Assembly (NCBI GenBank): GCA_015075555.1
Contig: JABTUD010000003.1
Coordinates: 1-64,000 of the forward strand
Reading direction: 5' to 3'
Length of the DNA: 64,000 nt
Source: Thermoflexaceae bacterium
GTDB taxonomy: Bacteria > Chloroflexota > Dehalococcoidia > Tepidiformales > Tepidiformaceae
The notes under the pieces are model-generated. The model ran no database searches. It had not been told where the DNA came from and saw only the letters and a program-made list of their open reading frames with translations. The translations under genes and the position numbers were made by a program. Each line of letters begins with the position of its first letter. The first letter of the stretch is position 1. Of the stretch, positions 17,183 through 25,469 are shown piece by piece.

Positions 17183-17683
17183 CTACTGCGCGACGGCCGC
17201 TGTTGGGCCAAGCATGTCGCGCGCGAATTCCCAGGCCTGTTGCACCGACATGGACACGGTCACCGCATCAGGCGTGGCCGCGGCCCAACGCTGATACGCC
17301 TCCTCAGAAGGGAACGCGTTCACGTAGGGGCACAACGTCTCGAACACGGTGCCGCTTCCCTCTCGCAGCATCCCGAATGAGATTACCGCCGTGGTCGGGT
17401 CAGCCGTCACGGCCCCTTCGGCGACGGTCAGCGTCACTACTTCACGCCCGAGAGGACTGACCGAGCGAATCGCTGCGGCCTCGGCGTCGTCCATGATCGC
17501 CAGCACCAGGGTGTCGAGGACGCAGTGGGTACACCTCGTCGCCCCGTCGATGCTGATCTCGTGCTGCGAGTGGTTGGCGCAACAAGATCGGAGGAATCGC
17601 AGCAGAGCCGCGATGGGGTCTACGACGCTGCGGTGCCGGCCCGGCGCTGCAACGTATTCCCCGAGAGTGCCGGGAGCACGCAT
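17183..17683 (-). CDS. merB: MerB-like organomercurial (alkylmercury) lyase family protein
   Basis: 166 aa downstream of merA on the same strand. The MerB catalytic pattern is visible as C54-V-L-D57 in TRCTHCVLDTL (equivalent to Cys96/Asp99 of the plasmid enzyme) and a second Cys, C118, in ETLCPYVNAFPSEEAY (equivalent to Cys159). MerB splits C-Hg bonds and hands Hg(II) to MerA. The N-terminal half is short and diverged, so full lyase activity is not certain. Start at ATG 17683 with AAGGA upstream; TTG 17686 is possible. Confidence 0.75.
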   Translation of the reverse strand: MRAPGTLGEYVAAPGRHRSVVDPIAALLRFLRSCCANHSQHEISIDGATRCTHCVLDTLVLAIMDDAEAAAIRSVSPLGREVVTLTVAEGAVTADPTTAVISFGMLREGSGTVFETLCPYVNAFPSEEAYQRWAAATPDAVTVSMSVQQAWEFARDMLGPTAAVAQ

Positions 17684-17802
17684 CAATCCTTGCGTACCTC
17701 ACAGCCTTTCGGCCAGGATTGTGGGGATCCGGATCTCGGCGTAACTCATCTCCGTTCCCTCCAAGCGAGATCGAGCCCGGTGGTACGCGCTGCTTTTCTT
17801 CA

Positions 17803-19200
17803 TCAGCCGATGCAGCAGGTCATCACAGAGATGTCCCGCGTGAAGGCCTGTGCGGCAAGCTTGATTGCTTCCGAATACGTCGGGAAGACATGCACGGTGT
17901 CGATGATGTCGTGGATCGTGAGGCCGTGCCGGATTGCCAACGTCGCCTCGTGAATGATCTCGGCGGCATTCGTGCCGCAAACATACGCGCCCCGGATCCG
18001 GCTCTCCCGGTCGATCGTCAGCTTGACCGCGCCCTTCGTGTCTTTTAGCGCCATAGCCTTCGGGGCCTGCGAGTAGAAGACCGTCCGGCAGTCGCAATAG
18101 CCGGTGCGCCGCATGGATTCCTTTTCCGTGAGGCCCACTCCGGCAAGCTGGGGCGAGGTGAACACGGCCCACGGGACTGCGTCGTAGTCCAGAGAGTCAC
18201 GCCTTCCTTCGAGAGCATTGGCGACGGCCAATGCTCCCTCCTTCGCGGCCACCGTCTCGAGCGGCATGCGGCCGGCCACGTCCCCCGCGGCCCAGAGGTT
18301 CTGCCCTGCCTGGTACCAGTCCGTCGTCTCGACAAATCCCGCCTGGCTCAGGCGGCCGCCGGCAGTTGCGAGCCCGAGATCCTCGGTGTTCGGGCGAATG
18401 CCCGTAGCGACCAGGATCGCATCGGCCTCGAAGCGGTCGTTCGCCTGCGGCCCGCACACGACCGTCTTAGGCGGTCCGGGCTGGACCCGTTCAATCCTCA
18501 CGCCGGTCCGGATTGCGATCCCTTCCTCTTCAAGGGCCTCCCCCAGCGCGGCAGCGATCTCGGGCTCCGCCTTCGGGACGATTTGCGGCAGCGCTTCGAG
18601 CACGGTCACATGAGACCCGAAACGGGCGAAGATTTGGGCGAATTCGAGTCCCAGTGGCCCTCCCCCGATCACCACGAGCCGTCCCGGTGCTTCATCGAGC
18701 TGAAGCGCTTCAACGTTGGTGAGATAGCCGGCGTCCGCAAGGCCGGGGATGGCCGGGATGCTGGCCCGGGCGCCCGTCGCGACCAGAATGTGCCGGCCCT
18801 CGAAGCTCTCGCCATCGACATCCACCCCTCCTGGGGCGACGATGCGTCCCCGCCCTTCTCGAAGGTCTATGTGCTCAAGAGATTCAAGCACCTGCTCGTA
18901 GTTGCGCCGCCGGAGTCCCTCGACCAATGCGTCCTTCTCGTTGCGAGCGGCCCTGACCGAGAACTGACCGTTCAGCCTCCCAAGAGGGACCGAGTCGAAC
19001 GCCGAGTGGCGAGTCGCCTCGAGCGCGTCGGCGATCCCGAGCAGATGCTTCGACGGGACGCAGCCAACGTTCACACAGGTGCCGCCAAGGGGCAGGCCGG
19101 AATTCACGATCAACGCCGTCGCCTGGAGATCGTTCGCTTTCGTTGCCGCCGCGAAGGCGGCCGCTCCTCCCCCGAGAATGATGATGTCGTAAGTGGTCAT
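17803..19200 (-). CDS. merA: Mercuric reductase MerA
   Basis: Cytoplasmic FAD/NADPH enzyme that reduces Hg(II) to volatile Hg(0). N-terminal FAD motif ILGGGAAAFAAA, redox pair C42/C47 in GGTCVNVGCVPSK, NAD(P)-binding VVIGGGPLGLEFAQ, dimer-interface HVFPTYSEAIKLAAQ, and the diagnostic C-terminal vicinal pair C462-C463 (MTCCIG). At 465 aa it has no N-terminal HMA domain, the short form. A MerR-type promoter lies directly upstream. Confidence 0.97.
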   Translation of the reverse strand: MTTYDIIILGGGAAAFAAATKANDLQATALIVNSGLPLGGTCVNVGCVPSKHLLGIADALEATRHSAFDSVPLGRLNGQFSVRAARNEKDALVEGLRRRNYEQVLESLEHIDLREGRGRIVAPGGVDVDGESFEGRHILVATGARASIPAIPGLADAGYLTNVEALQLDEAPGRLVVIGGGPLGLEFAQIFARFGSHVTVLEALPQIVPKAEPEIAAALGEALEEEGIAIRTGVRIERVQPGPPKTVVCGPQANDRFEADAILVATGIRPNTEDLGLATAGGRLSQAGFVETTDWYQAGQNLWAAGDVAGRMPLETVAAKEGALAVANALEGRRDSLDYDAVPWAVFTSPQLAGVGLTEKESMRRTGYCDCRTVFYSQAPKAMALKDTKGAVKLTIDRESRIRGAYVCGTNAAEIIHEATLAIRHGLTIHDIIDTVHVFPTYSEAIKLAAQAFTRDISVMTCCIG

Positions 19201-19233
19201 TGGCCCCTCCGCCTGTTGCCTCGCTCGCCGGCT

Positions 19234-19264
19234 ACGCTAGAGGTTGGAGCTACTCCAGGGTCAA
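19234..19264 (-). promoter_or_regulatory. MerR-type promoter/operator of merA
   Basis: On the minus strand there is TTGACC (19259-19264), then a 19-bp spacer, then TAGCGT (19234-19239). The spacer contains the perfect dyad TGGAG-TAG-CTCCA (19245-19257). A 19-bp spacer with a central dyad is the hallmark of promoters that MerR-family activators untwist. Confidence 0.82.
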
Positions 19265-19292
19265 GCCCCGGTGGTCACTGAAGGGGACGAAG

Positions 19293-19538
19293 ATGGATGG
19301 TCTGACAGTCTTCGGCGCTGCCGCGGTTACGGCGATGCTCGCGTTCTACGCCCTTGAGCGACGCGGGCGAGAGTTCGTGCTCGCCTTCGCCGTCGCTTGC
19401 ATTGCGTCATCGGTGTACGGGTTCCTCGCGGGGACGTGGCCCTTCGGGGTGATCGAGGCGGTCTGGGCGGGCGTCGCGGCGAGGCGGTGGGCTACGGCCA
19501 AGGCTCGCCCGGCGACTGCACAGGCACGTGTGCCATGA
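19293..19538 (+). CDS. Small two-helix membrane protein of mer locus
   Basis: 81 aa starting MDGLTVFGAAAVTAML, divergent from merA and overlapping merR by ATGA. Two or three hydrophobic stretches (FYALERRGREFVLAFA, SSVYGFLAGTWPFGVIEA). Closely similar small proteins are widespread outside mer loci, so the family need not be mercury-specific. The function is unknown. Confidence 0.72.
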   Translation: MDGLTVFGAAAVTAMLAFYALERRGREFVLAFAVACIASSVYGFLAGTWPFGVIEAVWAGVAARRWATAKARPATAQARVP

Positions 19539-19963
19539 ACATCCAGGAAGCAGCCGCACAGTGCGGGCTGACGGCGGATACGATTCGCTTCTACGAGCGC
19601 AAAGGCGTCCTTCCGCGCCCTCCTCGTGAGGCAAACGGGTACCGCAACTACACGGCCGATCACGTCCGCACGCTTCGTCTGGCGAAAGGCTTGAGGCACG
19701 TCGCCGTGCCCCTCGAGGTGGTCGCGCCGATGATCGCCGTCGCACACAGCGGGACCTGCGGCGAAGTCCGTGGCGACCTGGCCGATGCGCTGAGCGACGC
19801 GCTGGCTAAGACCGAGCGGCGGCTCAACGACCTCATCCACGTCCGCGACCACCTGAAACTCATCCTGGCGGGCCTCACCTCGACGGATCCGGCGGACATC
19901 ACGGTTCCCGGCATGGCACCGTGCGAGTGCATTCGGTTGGTGAGTGACACAGCAGAGCAATGA
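19535..19963 (+). CDS. merR: MerR-family Hg(II)-responsive activator
   Basis: 142 aa; helix-turn-helix with LTADTIRFYERKGVLPRP typical of MerR. Cysteines C75 (HSGTCGEV), C130 and C132 (MAPCEC) match the three-Cys Hg site of MerR (Cys82, 117, 126 in Tn501) except for closer spacing of the last two. It likely controls the 19-bp-spacer promoter facing merA. Start is ATG 19535; a longer frame upstream has no ribosome site. Confidence 0.9.
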   Translation: MNIQEAAAQCGLTADTIRFYERKGVLPRPPREANGYRNYTADHVRTLRLAKGLRHVAVPLEVVAPMIAVAHSGTCGEVRGDLADALSDALAKTERRLNDLIHVRDHLKLILAGLTSTDPADITVPGMAPCECIRLVSDTAEQ

Positions 19964-20885
19964 GGGCTCGCGCGAGACTGGAAGGTCAGCAGCACCGCCT
20001 CATCGGAACTGCGAGAACATCCCATCGAGAGGTAGGGCGGTCCGAGCGAGCGATACCCCATCCATCTCGGTACTACTCAAAAGGACAGATCAGTTGCACT
20101 CCAATTCTGTTCCAAATCGGCATCCCAAACCTGACGCTGACCTGGGCATGCCGCCGTCCGGTTCGTCAGTCCCGTGGCTAAGAAGTTTCCCGCACCGCGC
20201 TCACACCGTCAGATCCACCGGGACGCCGCTCCGAGCAGGACGCCGACAGGAGCTGCGCAGCTTCCACGCCTGCTGCTGATGTGCACGACTGCGGCCCGCC
20301 CGGTCATCGCCTCCCGCTCCCCCCTCAGAAGGCCCCGCAGACTGCCCTGACTCCGATTGGAACGGGATGGGAACAAATTTCGTCCGGTTGGAACGGTCCG
20401 GCCGGAATCTTGGAACGGGCTGGGAACGGCTGGGGCTAGGCTGGCCTCCAGAAATCGCGACTTGCCGGTGTTGCCAGACCGAACTACCGGTACGGAAAGC
20501 CCATCCGCGGTGTCAGCAAGGATCGCTCCGCAAGGAAAACGAGCTCGCTCTCCAGGCTGAAGCTGAACCAGGGCAAACAACCGAAGGAACCAATCGAGAA
20601 GGAGGACCTGCCAGCGACATCAATCCACCAGTCAGGGAGAACCGCAGCGAAAGGAGACCATCAGCCCATCAAGCGAGAGCCCAACGATTCCGTCCCGTCT
20701 GAACGCACCCGGCCGTAGCCCACGCGCGTCACGCAAGGACTCGGTGGCGCAGTGCCCTTCCCGGTCATTGGCCGCGTTGAGGTCCTGCTCCAACGAAAGC
20801 CTCACACGATCCCGCTTCTCTTCGAGAGGCAGGAACCCGTGCGGGGCTTTCCGCGCGTCCACCAGATCCCCTGAAAGGAGAAGCC
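19964..20885. other. Gene-free leader of the mobile module
   Basis: About 920 bp with no convincing gene. Open frames here lack ribosome sites and family features. It contains five phased GGAAC repeats (20359-20427) and several GAAAGGAG-like ribosome-site sequences, the last serving the small gene at 20886. It is a reasonable place for an origin or control region. Confidence 0.5.
20357..20430 (+). repeat. Iteron-like phased repeats (TTGGAACGG x3, GGGAAC x2)
   Basis: GGAAC begins at 20359, 20370, 20390, 20412 and 20423, spaced 11, 20, 22 and 11 bp. Three copies extend to TTGGAACGG. The near-helical phasing puts most sites on one DNA face, as in plasmid iterons or multi-site operators. Confidence 0.55.
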
Positions 20886-21008
20886 ATGTCATCGAGACCC
20901 TACCGCTTGCGGGAGGAGGGATGGCTCATGCGGCACATCCGTCTCGCCGCCATCGTCATCGCGGTCTGCTCGGCGGTGCTCGTCGCCGTCAAGAGCTGGC
21001 CGTTCTAG
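20886..21008 (+). CDS. Very small membrane protein (40 aa)
   Basis: ATG preceded by GAAAGGAGAAGCC. The peptide has a basic N-terminus (MSSRPYRLREEGWLMRHIR) and one hydrophobic helix (LAAIVIAVCSAVLVAV). It stands 20 bp before the next gene, which also has an AAAGGAGG site. Single-helix peptides at the start of plasmid-type operons are common, but the function is unknown. Confidence 0.55.
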   Translation: MSSRPYRLREEGWLMRHIRLAAIVIAVCSAVLVAVKSWPF

Positions 21009-21028
21009 CCGGCCAAAGGAGGAATCAG

Positions 21029-21646
21029 ATGGCCACTACACGTAGCCGATCCAGGAAGCAGCGCTGCTTGCTCTGCCGCTGGACCATCGCCTGCCGGGAT
21101 CACTCCCGGCGCCTCATCGACGCCCTGGGCCGCAGTGCCCGCCAGACCTTCCGGCGTCTCCGCAGCCGTTGGCCAACCGTCATCGTCGACGCCCCACGCC
21201 GTGAGGCGTGGCAACTGCGTCGGCTCGTCCGTCGCACCGCCCGAGGCTACGCAAGAGCTCTCGGGACCGGTCTCCCAACCGGCTTCGCCATCATCGTCCA
21301 GCGCGTCGTCTTCGACGGCAGGCAGGTCAACGGCCTTCTGACCGCTTATGAGTGGGACGGGGCGAAGCGCTACGTCATCCAGCTCGCACTGTCCGCGAAT
21401 GGGCGCGAGGTCAACGACGGAGAGCTGCTCGCGGCACTCCGCCACGAACTGTCGGCAGTCTTCGCCGACGCCATCGGCAAGCCCGTCCTCAGCGTCGCCC
21501 TTGACCTGGAGCACGGGACAGCTGCCCGGGTCGGCGGTTCGATCGTCGACCTGCGGCCCCAGCCAAGCGTGGCAGGCAACGGCCCTGATCCCGGCTCCGC
21601 GAGCCTCTCGCGGCTCACAGACTTCACGGGAGGTGAAGCGGCATGA
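21029..21646 (+). CDS. Uncharacterised mobile-element protein with Cys knuckle and zincin-like motif
   Basis: 205 aa, AAAGGAGG ribosome site. The basic N-terminus has a possible zinc knuckle (CLLCRWTIACRDH). The middle and C-terminal parts read as a compact domain with LLAALRHELSAVFADAIG. The HELSA segment resembles a degenerate HExxH zincin with Ala in place of the second His, so protease activity is doubtful. It overlaps the next gene by 4 bp (ATGA). No family assigned. Confidence 0.6.
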   Translation: MATTRSRSRKQRCLLCRWTIACRDHSRRLIDALGRSARQTFRRLRSRWPTVIVDAPRREAWQLRRLVRRTARGYARALGTGLPTGFAIIVQRVVFDGRQVNGLLTAYEWDGAKRYVIQLALSANGREVNDGELLAALRHELSAVFADAIGKPVLSVALDLEHGTAARVGGSIVDLRPQPSVAGNGPDPGSASLSRLTDFTGGEAA

Positions 21647-22647
21647 ACGAACCCGTCGTCCTCCGAGGCCTCGCCGAGCTCGCCCACTACAGGGACGAGT
21701 TCGCCAAGGACCCCGAACCACCCATACCGCCCCTGGTGGCGTCATCGCCACCGCCAGACCTCGACGCCAACCCCGACCTGCTCGTGCAGGCGGTCCTCCG
21801 GTCTGCCCGCGAGCTCCAGCGGCTTAGCGAGCAGGATGCCGCCGCCCGGCGAGAGGCCGAGACCATCCTTGAACAGCACTGGCGACTCCAGCAGGACGCC
21901 GACCGCTACGACCAACTGGAGCGTGACGCCCGCGATGTCGTGGACAGCGCGCTGGAGGTCGTTGCCACGGCCTTCCTTCCCGCCAGCCAGGCACAGGCCG
22001 ACCAGCTCGTCGCGACTGCCTCGGCGATCGCGATGGTCGCTGCGAGCCGGCTCCGGGCGATCGGTGCCGAGCTGTCGAAACTGGAGGAGCGGGAAGACCT
22101 CTCACGCCTGCTCGCCGTCGAACGGGCGGAGAAGGAGGCGCGTCAGCGCGAAGAGCGAGCCCTTGCCGCGGTCGAGCGGGCGGAGGTGCTGGCTTCGGAG
22201 CACAAATATAACGAGGCCCTCAGGCTGCTGGGTTCGGCGATCAAACAGAATCCCAACATGCCTTCACTGGCCTCGTCTCATGACACCATCCGGCGACAGG
22301 CACACGCTGTCAAGACCCTCGAGGTCGAGCGCGCGCTTGCCGAGGCACGGCGGATCCACCGCCACGAACCCACCCGCGCTGCCGAGATTCTCGGTGCGCT
22401 GGACCTCACCGGCATGCCGTTCGCGCTCGTCCGGGACGTCTATGGCTGCTGGCTCCAGTCATGCCGCAGGCTCCATCTCGACGGTGCCACGCACTACAGC
22501 CCCGCCACTGGAAAGGGCGCTGTGCTCGTCCCGGAGAGCGAAGGCGGCAGGCTCAAGGTCGTCGCATCTATCGGCCTCGCAGGCTGGACGCCGGGGCGCC
22601 AGTTCGCCAGGAAGGCGCTTCGCGGCGCCCGTCCGCTGGCCGCCTGA
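21643..22647 (+). CDS. Uncharacterised coiled-coil protein with TPR-like segment
   Basis: 334 aa. Residues 40-200 are rich in Ala, Glu, Arg and Gln with heptad-like spacing (coiled coil). The segment HKYNEALRLLGSAIKQNPNM looks like one TPR helix pair. The C-terminus is basic. Its ribosome-site region GGGAGGTGAAGCGGCATG is repeated exactly at 33883-33900. It precedes the primase gene and may help organise the replication proteins; this is a guess. Confidence 0.65.
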   Translation: MNEPVVLRGLAELAHYRDEFAKDPEPPIPPLVASSPPPDLDANPDLLVQAVLRSARELQRLSEQDAAARREAETILEQHWRLQQDADRYDQLERDARDVVDSALEVVATAFLPASQAQADQLVATASAIAMVAASRLRAIGAELSKLEEREDLSRLLAVERAEKEARQREERALAAVERAEVLASEHKYNEALRLLGSAIKQNPNMPSLASSHDTIRRQAHAVKTLEVERALAEARRIHRHEPTRAAEILGALDLTGMPFALVRDVYGCWLQSCRRLHLDGATHYSPATGKGAVLVPESEGGRLKVVASIGLAGWTPGRQFARKALRGARPLAA

Positions 22648-22718
22648 ACCACCTGTCGCGGGTCCCCTGGGGCCGTCCCTTCGGGGGGCGGCCCCTGCCC
22701 GCGACGGAGTGTGCCCCG

Positions 22719-23753
22719 ATGCACGACACCGATGCGCTCCGCCGCGACCACCCCATCGCCGATGTGGCCGCCGCGTCCGGACTCGAACTCCGTCGCACAG
22801 GCGGACGGCTCACCGCGGTCTGCCCCTTCCATGGCGACAGCCGCCCGAGCCTCGTCATTTACCCGGCCAGCCGGAGCTACTACTGCTTCGGCTGCGGGGC
22901 AGGTGGCGACGTGATCGACTTCATGAGCCGACTGCACCGCGTCGACTTCAAGGAGGCGGTCGCGCTCCTCGCTGGTTCCCGGCTGCCGGTGCCAGCAGCG
23001 GTACCACGCGCATTAGAAGGAGTGGTGCCGGAGCCCGATCCCGTCAAGGTTGCACCCATCGTTGAGGCGGCTGTCGCCTTTTACGAGGAGGCGATCTGGT
23101 CGCGACCGAGGCCTCGGGACTACTTCGCCTCGCGCGGTATCCACGAAGGGACGGTCCGGCGCCTCCGGCTGGGCTTCGGCAAGCCTGGTATCACCGCCGA
23201 GTTGCGTGCCCGGAACCTCGACATCGACGTCGCCCATCAGATCGGTCTCCTGAACAAGGGCCGGGAGTGCTTTGCCGGGCGGATCATCATCCCCGACCTC
23301 TTCGAGGGGCGGCCGACCTGGATCACGGGCCGCCGCCTCATCGACCGGGAGCCGCGCTACCTCAACCTCCGCGTGCCAAAGCCGATCCTCGGCCTCAGGA
23401 GCGCGAGGGGTGAGACGGTCGTGGTGACCGAGGGCCCCTTCGATTGGCTCACTGCTGTCGAGTGGGGCTTCTGGGCGGTCGCGCTGCTCGGGACACACGT
23501 CCCCGGAAAGATGGTGCAGTTGCTGGAGCGCTTCGACGACATCTACCTCGTCCTTGATCCGGATGAGGCAGGACGCGAAGCGACGGCGGAGCTGCGCGAG
23601 CGTCTGGGCGAGCGGGTTATCCCGGTCACGCTCCCGCAGGGCGTCGCTGACTTGAACGGCCTCGCTAGCCACCCGCACGGTCGCCGCGTCTTCACCCGCT
23701 GCATCCTCGAGGCGAGCCGGGAATCCCGCGCCGCCACCGGACGTGCAGCGTGA
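22719..23753 (+). CDS. DnaG-type primase (CHC2 zinc finger plus Toprim)
   Basis: 344 aa. The CHC2 zinc finger is C35-P-F-H38 ... C56-F-G-C59, as in DnaG and plasmid/phage primases. The central DnaG core (YFASRGIHEGTVRRLRLGFG) is followed by a Toprim domain with VVVTEGPFDWLTA (catalytic Glu) and YLVLDPDEAGREA (DxD-like acidic pair). There is no helicase-interaction domain; the short form is usual for mobile elements. It overlaps the Rad52-like gene by 4 bp. Confidence 0.92.
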   Translation: MHDTDALRRDHPIADVAAASGLELRRTGGRLTAVCPFHGDSRPSLVIYPASRSYYCFGCGAGGDVIDFMSRLHRVDFKEAVALLAGSRLPVPAAVPRALEGVVPEPDPVKVAPIVEAAVAFYEEAIWSRPRPRDYFASRGIHEGTVRRLRLGFGKPGITAELRARNLDIDVAHQIGLLNKGRECFAGRIIIPDLFEGRPTWITGRRLIDREPRYLNLRVPKPILGLRSARGETVVVTEGPFDWLTAVEWGFWAVALLGTHVPGKMVQLLERFDDIYLVLDPDEAGREATAELRERLGERVIPVTLPQGVADLNGLASHPHGRRVFTRCILEASRESRAATGRAA

Positions 23754-24415
23754 CGGATCCCATCAACCGCGGCCTTCCGCAGGAGATCGTCGACCTCCTC
23801 GCGCAGCCGCTCGACAGCGCCCTCGTCCGGGAGCGAGCGAGGGACGACGGCAGCGTCTTCGCCTACCTCGAAGGTCAGGCGGTCATCGACCAGGCGAACC
23901 GCATCTTCGGGTTCGGCGGCTGGGGCGCCGAGGTCCTCGGTGAGCCCCGCTACCAGGCTGCGGAAGTCGTGGATGCGAAGACGGGCGAAGTGCTGGCGCT
24001 CGGCATGTACACCGTCGCGGTCAGAGTGACGGTCAACGGCTGTCCGCCCAAGAGCGACGTCGGCTGCGGGTTCATCACCGAGCGCACGCTCGAAGCCCAC
24101 GCCAACGCCACCAAGGCGGCGACCACCGACGGCATCAAGCGGGCCTTCCGGCAATTCGGCGAGCAGTTCGGGAACAACCTGAACGAACGCCGGCCAGGGA
24201 CGCTCGCGACTCCCGTGAAGCTGGATGAGATGCGCCAGCGGGTTCTCACCCTCTCGACGCGTCTCGGGGTCGACGAAACGCGCACGCGGGCCTGGTTCCG
24301 GGAACGCTGCGGCCAGGACCTTGACGACGCCGGCGAGCGAGAGCTCTCCGGCACGATCCGTGCGCTCGCGGGCGAGCTCAACGAACGCGAAGCCCAGCGG
24401 CGAAAGGCCGCCTGA
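23750..24415 (+). CDS. Rad52/Rad22-family single-strand annealing protein
   Basis: 221 aa; GTG start within the primase stop. The N-terminal 150 residues show the Rad52/22 fold pattern: AYLEGQAVIDQANRIFGFGG (annealing core), then GCGFITERTLEAHANATKAA and TDGIKRAFRQFGEQFGN. Such proteins anneal ssDNA in phage and plasmid recombination. Together with primase and RadC it points to an autonomous DNA-processing module. Confidence 0.88.
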   Translation: MTDPINRGLPQEIVDLLAQPLDSALVRERARDDGSVFAYLEGQAVIDQANRIFGFGGWGAEVLGEPRYQAAEVVDAKTGEVLALGMYTVAVRVTVNGCPPKSDVGCGFITERTLEAHANATKAATTDGIKRAFRQFGEQFGNNLNERRPGTLATPVKLDEMRQRVLTLSTRLGVDETRTRAWFRERCGQDLDDAGERELSGTIRALAGELNEREAQRRKAA

Positions 24416-24416
24416 G

Positions 24417-24626
24417 ATGGGCCTCTTTCGCCATCAGCCGGTGCGCGTCGTCGAGACGCGTTCCGGCCCTCGCCAGATCGTCCACGTGCGGCAGCTTGCT
24501 CCCGCGCTGCCTGGCTGGCGCACATACGCGGTGACGGCGCTCGGGCCGAACCCGGGCGACGGGCCACTGCACCTCACCGTCTACGACCGCATGAATGACG
24601 TGCCCGATGACCCGCTCGCTGCGTGA
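24417..24626 (+). CDS. Uncharacterised small protein (69 aa)
   Basis: ATG just after the stop of the Rad52-like gene, in the same operon. The peptide contains PGWRTYAVTALGPNPG and LHLTVYDRMNDVPDDP, a compact beta-rich pattern without known motif. It probably is translated by coupling; no family recognised. Confidence 0.5.
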   Translation: MGLFRHQPVRVVETRSGPRQIVHVRQLAPALPGWRTYAVTALGPNPGDGPLHLTVYDRMNDVPDDPLAA

Positions 24627-24642
24627 GTCACAGGCGCGGACG

Positions 24643-25128
24643 ATGGCGGCCAACGACATCACGCTCTTCCGCGTTGCCGAGGACACCCTCCGCTGTTTCG
24701 TAGACCTGTGGGCACGAAGCCGCTCGGTCGAGTTCGGTAGTCCGCTCGGACGGAAGATCGCGTGCCCACGTGACGTCTACGAGCTGGTCCGTCCAGAGAT
24801 GGAGCACCTCGTCCAGGAACAGGCGCGGGTGATCCTGCTGGACACTCGCTGCCAGGTACTCGACGTCGTCCTCGTCTACCAGGGCAACGTCAATTCGACG
24901 AGCTTCCGGGCGGCTGAGCTGCTGCGGGACGCCGTCATCCGCAACGCACCGTCGCTGGTGCTGGTCCACAACCACCCTTCGGGTGATCCCGAGCCGAGCC
25001 CACCGGATATTGCGCTCACCAGGGAGCTGGTGAAGGCGGGCGAACTGCTCGGAATCGAGGTCTCCGACCACGTCATCGTCGGACGCGACAGCTTCGTCAG
25101 CCTCAAGCACCGGAAGCTGCTGAGCTGA
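24643..25128 (+). CDS. RadC-like JAB/MPN protein
   Basis: RadC family (161 aa from ATG 24643; starts at 24607 and 24595 also possible). The JAMM zinc motif is complete: E in the region EMEHLVQEQARVILLD, then HNHPSGDPEPSPPD. The N-terminal helix-hairpin-helix part of chromosomal RadC is missing, as in most plasmid and ICE copies. The biochemical role of RadC is still unclear; association with mobile elements is well known. Confidence 0.9.
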   Translation: MAANDITLFRVAEDTLRCFVDLWARSRSVEFGSPLGRKIACPRDVYELVRPEMEHLVQEQARVILLDTRCQVLDVVLVYQGNVNSTSFRAAELLRDAVIRNAPSLVLVHNHPSGDPEPSPPDIALTRELVKAGELLGIEVSDHVIVGRDSFVSLKHRKLLS

Positions 25129-25133
25129 CAGCG

Positions 25134-25361
25134 ATGCCTCGCTACTACGTCTCAGTCCCCTACGGATGGGTCGAGGCCGAGAGCCCGAGCGCGGCCGTCG
25201 GACGCGTCATCGCCGACGACCCCCGCACGCACCACGAAGGCGTCACCTTCCTCGTCCGTGACGAGGCCAATGGGCTGCTCTTGATCGTCGTTGGTGACGA
25301 CGACGAACCCACACCCGTGACGCAGACCGTCATGGACGACTGGGAGTACCTCCTCACCTAG
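25134..25361 (+). CDS. Uncharacterised small protein (75 aa)
   Basis: Five bases after radC. Starts MPRYYVSVPYGWVEAESPSA and ends in an acidic/aromatic tail (MDDWEYLLT). Likely single beta-alpha-beta domain; no family recognised. A hairpin at 25426 follows it. Confidence 0.55.
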   Translation: MPRYYVSVPYGWVEAESPSAAVGRVIADDPRTHHEGVTFLVRDEANGLLLIVVGDDDEPTPVTQTVMDDWEYLLT

Positions 25362-25425
25362 GTAGCCCGAATCCCGCACGCAGACCGTGCTCACCGCGCG
25401 GATACCCATCTTCAGCACTCATCAG

Positions 25426-25447
25426 AGCCCGGCAGCAATGCCGGGCT
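25426..25447 (+). terminator. Hairpin AGCCCGGCA-GCAA-TGCCGGGCT
   Basis: Perfect 9-bp stem with a GCAA tetraloop between two genes; no long T tract follows (TCTCCC). It could be a weak terminator or an mRNA-processing/stability hairpin before the DUF932 gene. Confidence 0.55.
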
Positions 25448-25469
25448 TCTCCCATTTGGAGGAAATCCA

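Noticed and set aside
17699-17749. Sixteen-codon frame (MSYAEIRIPTILAERL) with a good ribosome site between merA and the merB-like gene
   Set aside because: The start resembles a MoaD/ThiS N-terminus, but it ends at once and the following frames do not continue that fold; possibly a leader or remnant, not supportable as a gene.
20367-20702. 111-codon frame across the GGAAC repeats
   Set aside because: No ribosome site and no protein-like pattern; the repeats explain the sequence better.
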